DNA of 64,000 nucleotides from Mesocentrotus franciscanus (Eukaryota; Echinodermata; Echinoidea; Camarodonta; Strongylocentrotidae): assembly GCA_037976565.1 (NCBI GenBank), contig CP137667.1, forward strand, positions 4,178,299 through 4,242,298, in the 5' to 3' direction. Below are positions 61,638 to 64,000 of the stretch, piece by piece; position 1 is the first letter of the stretch, and each line of letters starts with the position of its first letter. A program made the translations under genes and the position numbers. A model generated the notes under the pieces. The model worked only from the letters and a program-made list of their open reading frames with translations. It was not told where the DNA came from and did no database searches.

Positions 61638-61884
61638 CTATAGATATGGGTCATTTTGAGAGGAAAAAAAAGAGAAACAAGAGTTAAAGAAAAAAGTAAG
61701 ACAATGCCTTGTAGACTGCATAGGGATATATGCGTGCCTCAATGGCCAACTAAGCAGGGAGCTGAGACTGCAAGTTTATCAACACAGGCTTCGGTAACGT
61801 AAACAAACTTGATTACCATGCATGATTGACCAATAAGTCGCACAAAATTGTATTCTATGACCCTGTGTTCAGTATATAAAAGTT

Positions 61885-62013
61885 ATAATGACTGCTTTAA
61901 TATTCGGGGAGGTTACATCGTGCTATCACCCCTCGGCACGCCTCGGGGTGATAGCACGATGTAACCTCCCCTTGATCAATAAAAACAACTATGCCTCTCA
62001 AAGCAGTCATTAT
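61885..62013. repeat. 129-bp double-stem palindrome
   Basis: The outer pair ATAATGACTGCTTT (61885-61898) with AAAGCAGTCATTAT (62000-62013) encloses a perfect 27-bp stem, GGGGAGGTTACATCG... at 61906-61932 against 61945-61971, with a 12-base loop TCGGCACGCCTC. It sits at the broken edge of a LINE fragment. Confidence 0.82.
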
Positions 62014-62890
62014 TACTATAATATGGAAATACTGTTTAAGTTAAAACAAATTCTTTCTGAAAGGTCTAAGATTATATTGTACAATTCTCTAATTTTATCA
62101 CATGTGTAAGATTGTAATATTGTATGGGCAATTGTAGTATAACAATAATTAATTCCTTAGTTTTGCTTTAAAAAGAGTGCGATTCGCATGATTACAAACT
62201 CAAATCATTTATCACACACGGAACCTTTATTTCATCATTTAAAAACATTAAATATACAAAATATTAACATTTTAAGACAAGCATTATTATGTATAAATAT
62301 ACTCATAATCAACTACTATCCCTATTTCACAACATTTAGAGTTTAAACTCAAACATTTACATATCCCCTCCCCCGGCCCGTCGTTCAAAAGATTATCACT
62401 TAGAAAATCCTAAAATAATTTTAGCCCCAAAGTCAGTAAGACATCATGGACCAGATGTCTGGAACTCCTTACCAAATTCAATGAGGCACTGTTTATTTCT
62501 CTATTCTTTTAAAGCATCTCTTAAAAAAACTCTTATATCGAAATATCTACATAATTGATGTCAACATGCAGTAGGCAATTATTATTGATATCTCAAATTT
62601 TGGTCACATTGCAAGTCATTTTATGCACATTTCGTATTCTATTTCGTATTCTTTGTTTCCTTTATTGAATAGGCTACATTTGTTTCCATTCCACCATACA
62701 ACACAGAGCTACGTGCACGCTCGTACACACACACACACACACACAATAAACACTCACACAACACACTCACAAACCCATACACAAAGATCGTTTATAAACA
62801 AATTTGAAATTTGAAATTTCACCTTAAAAGGGACCTGTCCTCACTTTTTTTTAAATGAATATGTTGTTATATATTCTATTCAGACCTCAG
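62014..62890 (+). mobile_element. LINE fragment, duplicate of 43020-44290 without the MITE
   Basis: LKQILSERSKIILYNSLILS equals the thumb segment at 43021-43085. This is followed without interruption by the sequence that resumes at 43519, then the same (CA)n-bearing tail (62726-62750). It shows that the LINE predates the duplication of copies A and B. Confidence 0.7.
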
Positions 62891-64000
62891 TAGTGGAAAA
62901 CGAATTTTATTTCAGTCCAATTTGAGAATTTGAAAAACGCTGTTGTCGGTGACATCATGGATTCACTTGTCTTAGAGCACCTCGCATGGTGGATATGTGC
63001 GCTATGTGAATATCCAATATTATTATTATTATTTATGACGTACGCGTATGAGCTTTGCTTTATTTATTTCTTGCTTTTAAACAAAATTTCTAATTAGACA
63101 AAATATGAGTTATTTTTGTTAAATTTATTCAATGCTAAATCGCTTTTCAAAACGTAATGCTGAACAATTTCACAGCAGTGCAATGAGAGGTGGATCCATG
63201 ACGTCATCAAAATGTACGTCCTCGTACGAGAACTATCGACATTGTTTTTGTTGAAAATTCAATATCTTATGACGGAGTGGTTTACAAATCCAGCTCATAG
63301 CTAAAGTTGAAGTCTTATATCATGTCTGTAATTAACAAAATTTGTCGAGACTGGTCCCTTTTAAGATTTTCCTTTCTATCCTAGTCAAGCATCGCTTATG
63401 ATTGTGGTCTGCTAGACTTGTTTCAAAGATAGCTCGGGAAATAGTTCAAATTAATAATAATATGTTATAAAAATATTGAATTTCGTTATTTTATGTATAT
63501 ATATATATATTTTTTAATTGACAAGAAGTCGTTTTTCTTCGTATATTTGGTATTATACCTTACGTTTATATGTTCTTTGTTCTTGGAAAAATGCATGAAT
63601 AAAATCAAAATTGATTTCTGCTATCATGTAGACAACATTGTTTGGCACGCATGCAGTCTCGTACTACAACCGTATGAATATCCATTACTCTGTAGATTGT
63701 GTGGTCGCAAAACCAATGATACAGACAGGATTTCCGTTCGTCTGTTTGTTTTGGGCGCCTAGAAATAATATGGAGTTCTGTACTAATGTATTGATGAAAC
63801 ACTAATTGGTTAGCTACTTGCAACATCCTCGACGTTTTAAAGCATCGAACCAAGTTTCTATATTCATCATTCACCAATACATTTCTAGGCGGCCTAGTTG
63901 TAGTATAACAACATATGATCAATCGTAATTGACTTTACATTGGGGACTTTTTGGGCTTCCATGTACTGTCTCCTTCACTGTCTGGATAAATGTTCAGGAG
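62891..64000. other. No gene recognised
   Basis: AT-rich. An imperfect inverted pair GGCGCCTAGAAATAATATGG-type (63757-63775) with CATTTCTAGGCGGCC-type (63880-63895) may bound a ~140-bp MITE. TGACGTCATC near 63200 is CRE-like, but without gene context. Confidence 0.35.

Noticed and set aside
63605..63922. 105-codon minus-strand frame at the right edge
   Set aside because: It overlaps a probable MITE inverted pair; residues show no recognisable domain, and the open length is only modest for this composition.
1..64000. Viral, toxin or bacterial operon content
   Set aside because: No capsid, polymerase or toxin signatures, no ribosome-binding-site-spaced gene runs; all polymerase motifs found belong to non-LTR retrotransposons.

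Overview
This is a stretch of animal nuclear DNA. It is AT-rich, its genes have short phase-matched introns-and-exons structure, and it is crowded with LINEs, SINE-like units, foldback elements and microsatellites. There are no bacterial operons, RNA operons or CRISPR arrays. The combination of a THAP-domain gene copy, multiplied IFI44-like GTPase genes, Tx1/L1-type and CR1-like LINEs, and a foldback transposon whose inverted ends are 15-bp tandem repeats (like the TU elements described in sea urchins) suggests a marine deuterostome invertebrate, most likely an echinoderm. The species assignment is inference.

The main system is a minus-strand tandem array of an IFI44-like (interferon-induced protein 44 family) P-loop GTPase gene. 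I rebuilt the exons by comparing paralogous copies and checking splice sites and phases. Copy B (38894-52187) is the only complete copy. It has seven exons, all phase-compatible, totalling 900 coding bases: two short hydrophobic N-terminal exons, a Walker A exon, a DxxG exon, two short linking exons and a terminal TxxD exon. Copy C has six exons at 24230-35928 and a matching seventh exon about 18 kb away at 5724-6036. Copy D (2114-2982) and copy A (58577-61637) are partial. Each copy except B has lost one nucleotide-binding residue. Three paralogous upstream regions (35929-36150, 36802-37027, 52188-52410) precede first exons, and two of them keep a perfect palindromic Rel/NF-kB-type site.

Layout: 1-1.6 kb, THAP pseudogene (minus) with an 87-bp foldback; 2.1-4.1 kb, copy D remnants; 4.4-7.4 kb, nested foldback/SINE-like composites around the isolated copy C exon; 8.8-16.1 kb, a degenerate Tx1/L1-type LINE interrupted by a pyrimidine minisatellite and by a 2.43-kb TU-like element with an 8-bp target duplication; 16.4-17.5 kb, a CR1-like LINE 3' part; 18.6-21.5 kb, a pearl/Helitron-like satellite element with another DNA element inside; 22.6-36 kb, copy C with a piggyBac-type MITE, LINE pieces and GPCR-like exon fragments; 37-52 kb, copy B; 52.4-56.7 kb, a spacer with a hAT-type MITE; 56.7-64 kb, copy A and LINE remnants. 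A segment of about 2.3 kb is nearly duplicated between 37.0-39.4 and 56.7-59.0 kb, which shows that A and B arose by segmental duplication.

Everything here comes from reading the sequence by eye. Exon models need transcript support, and most repeat boundaries are accurate to about 5-20 bp.
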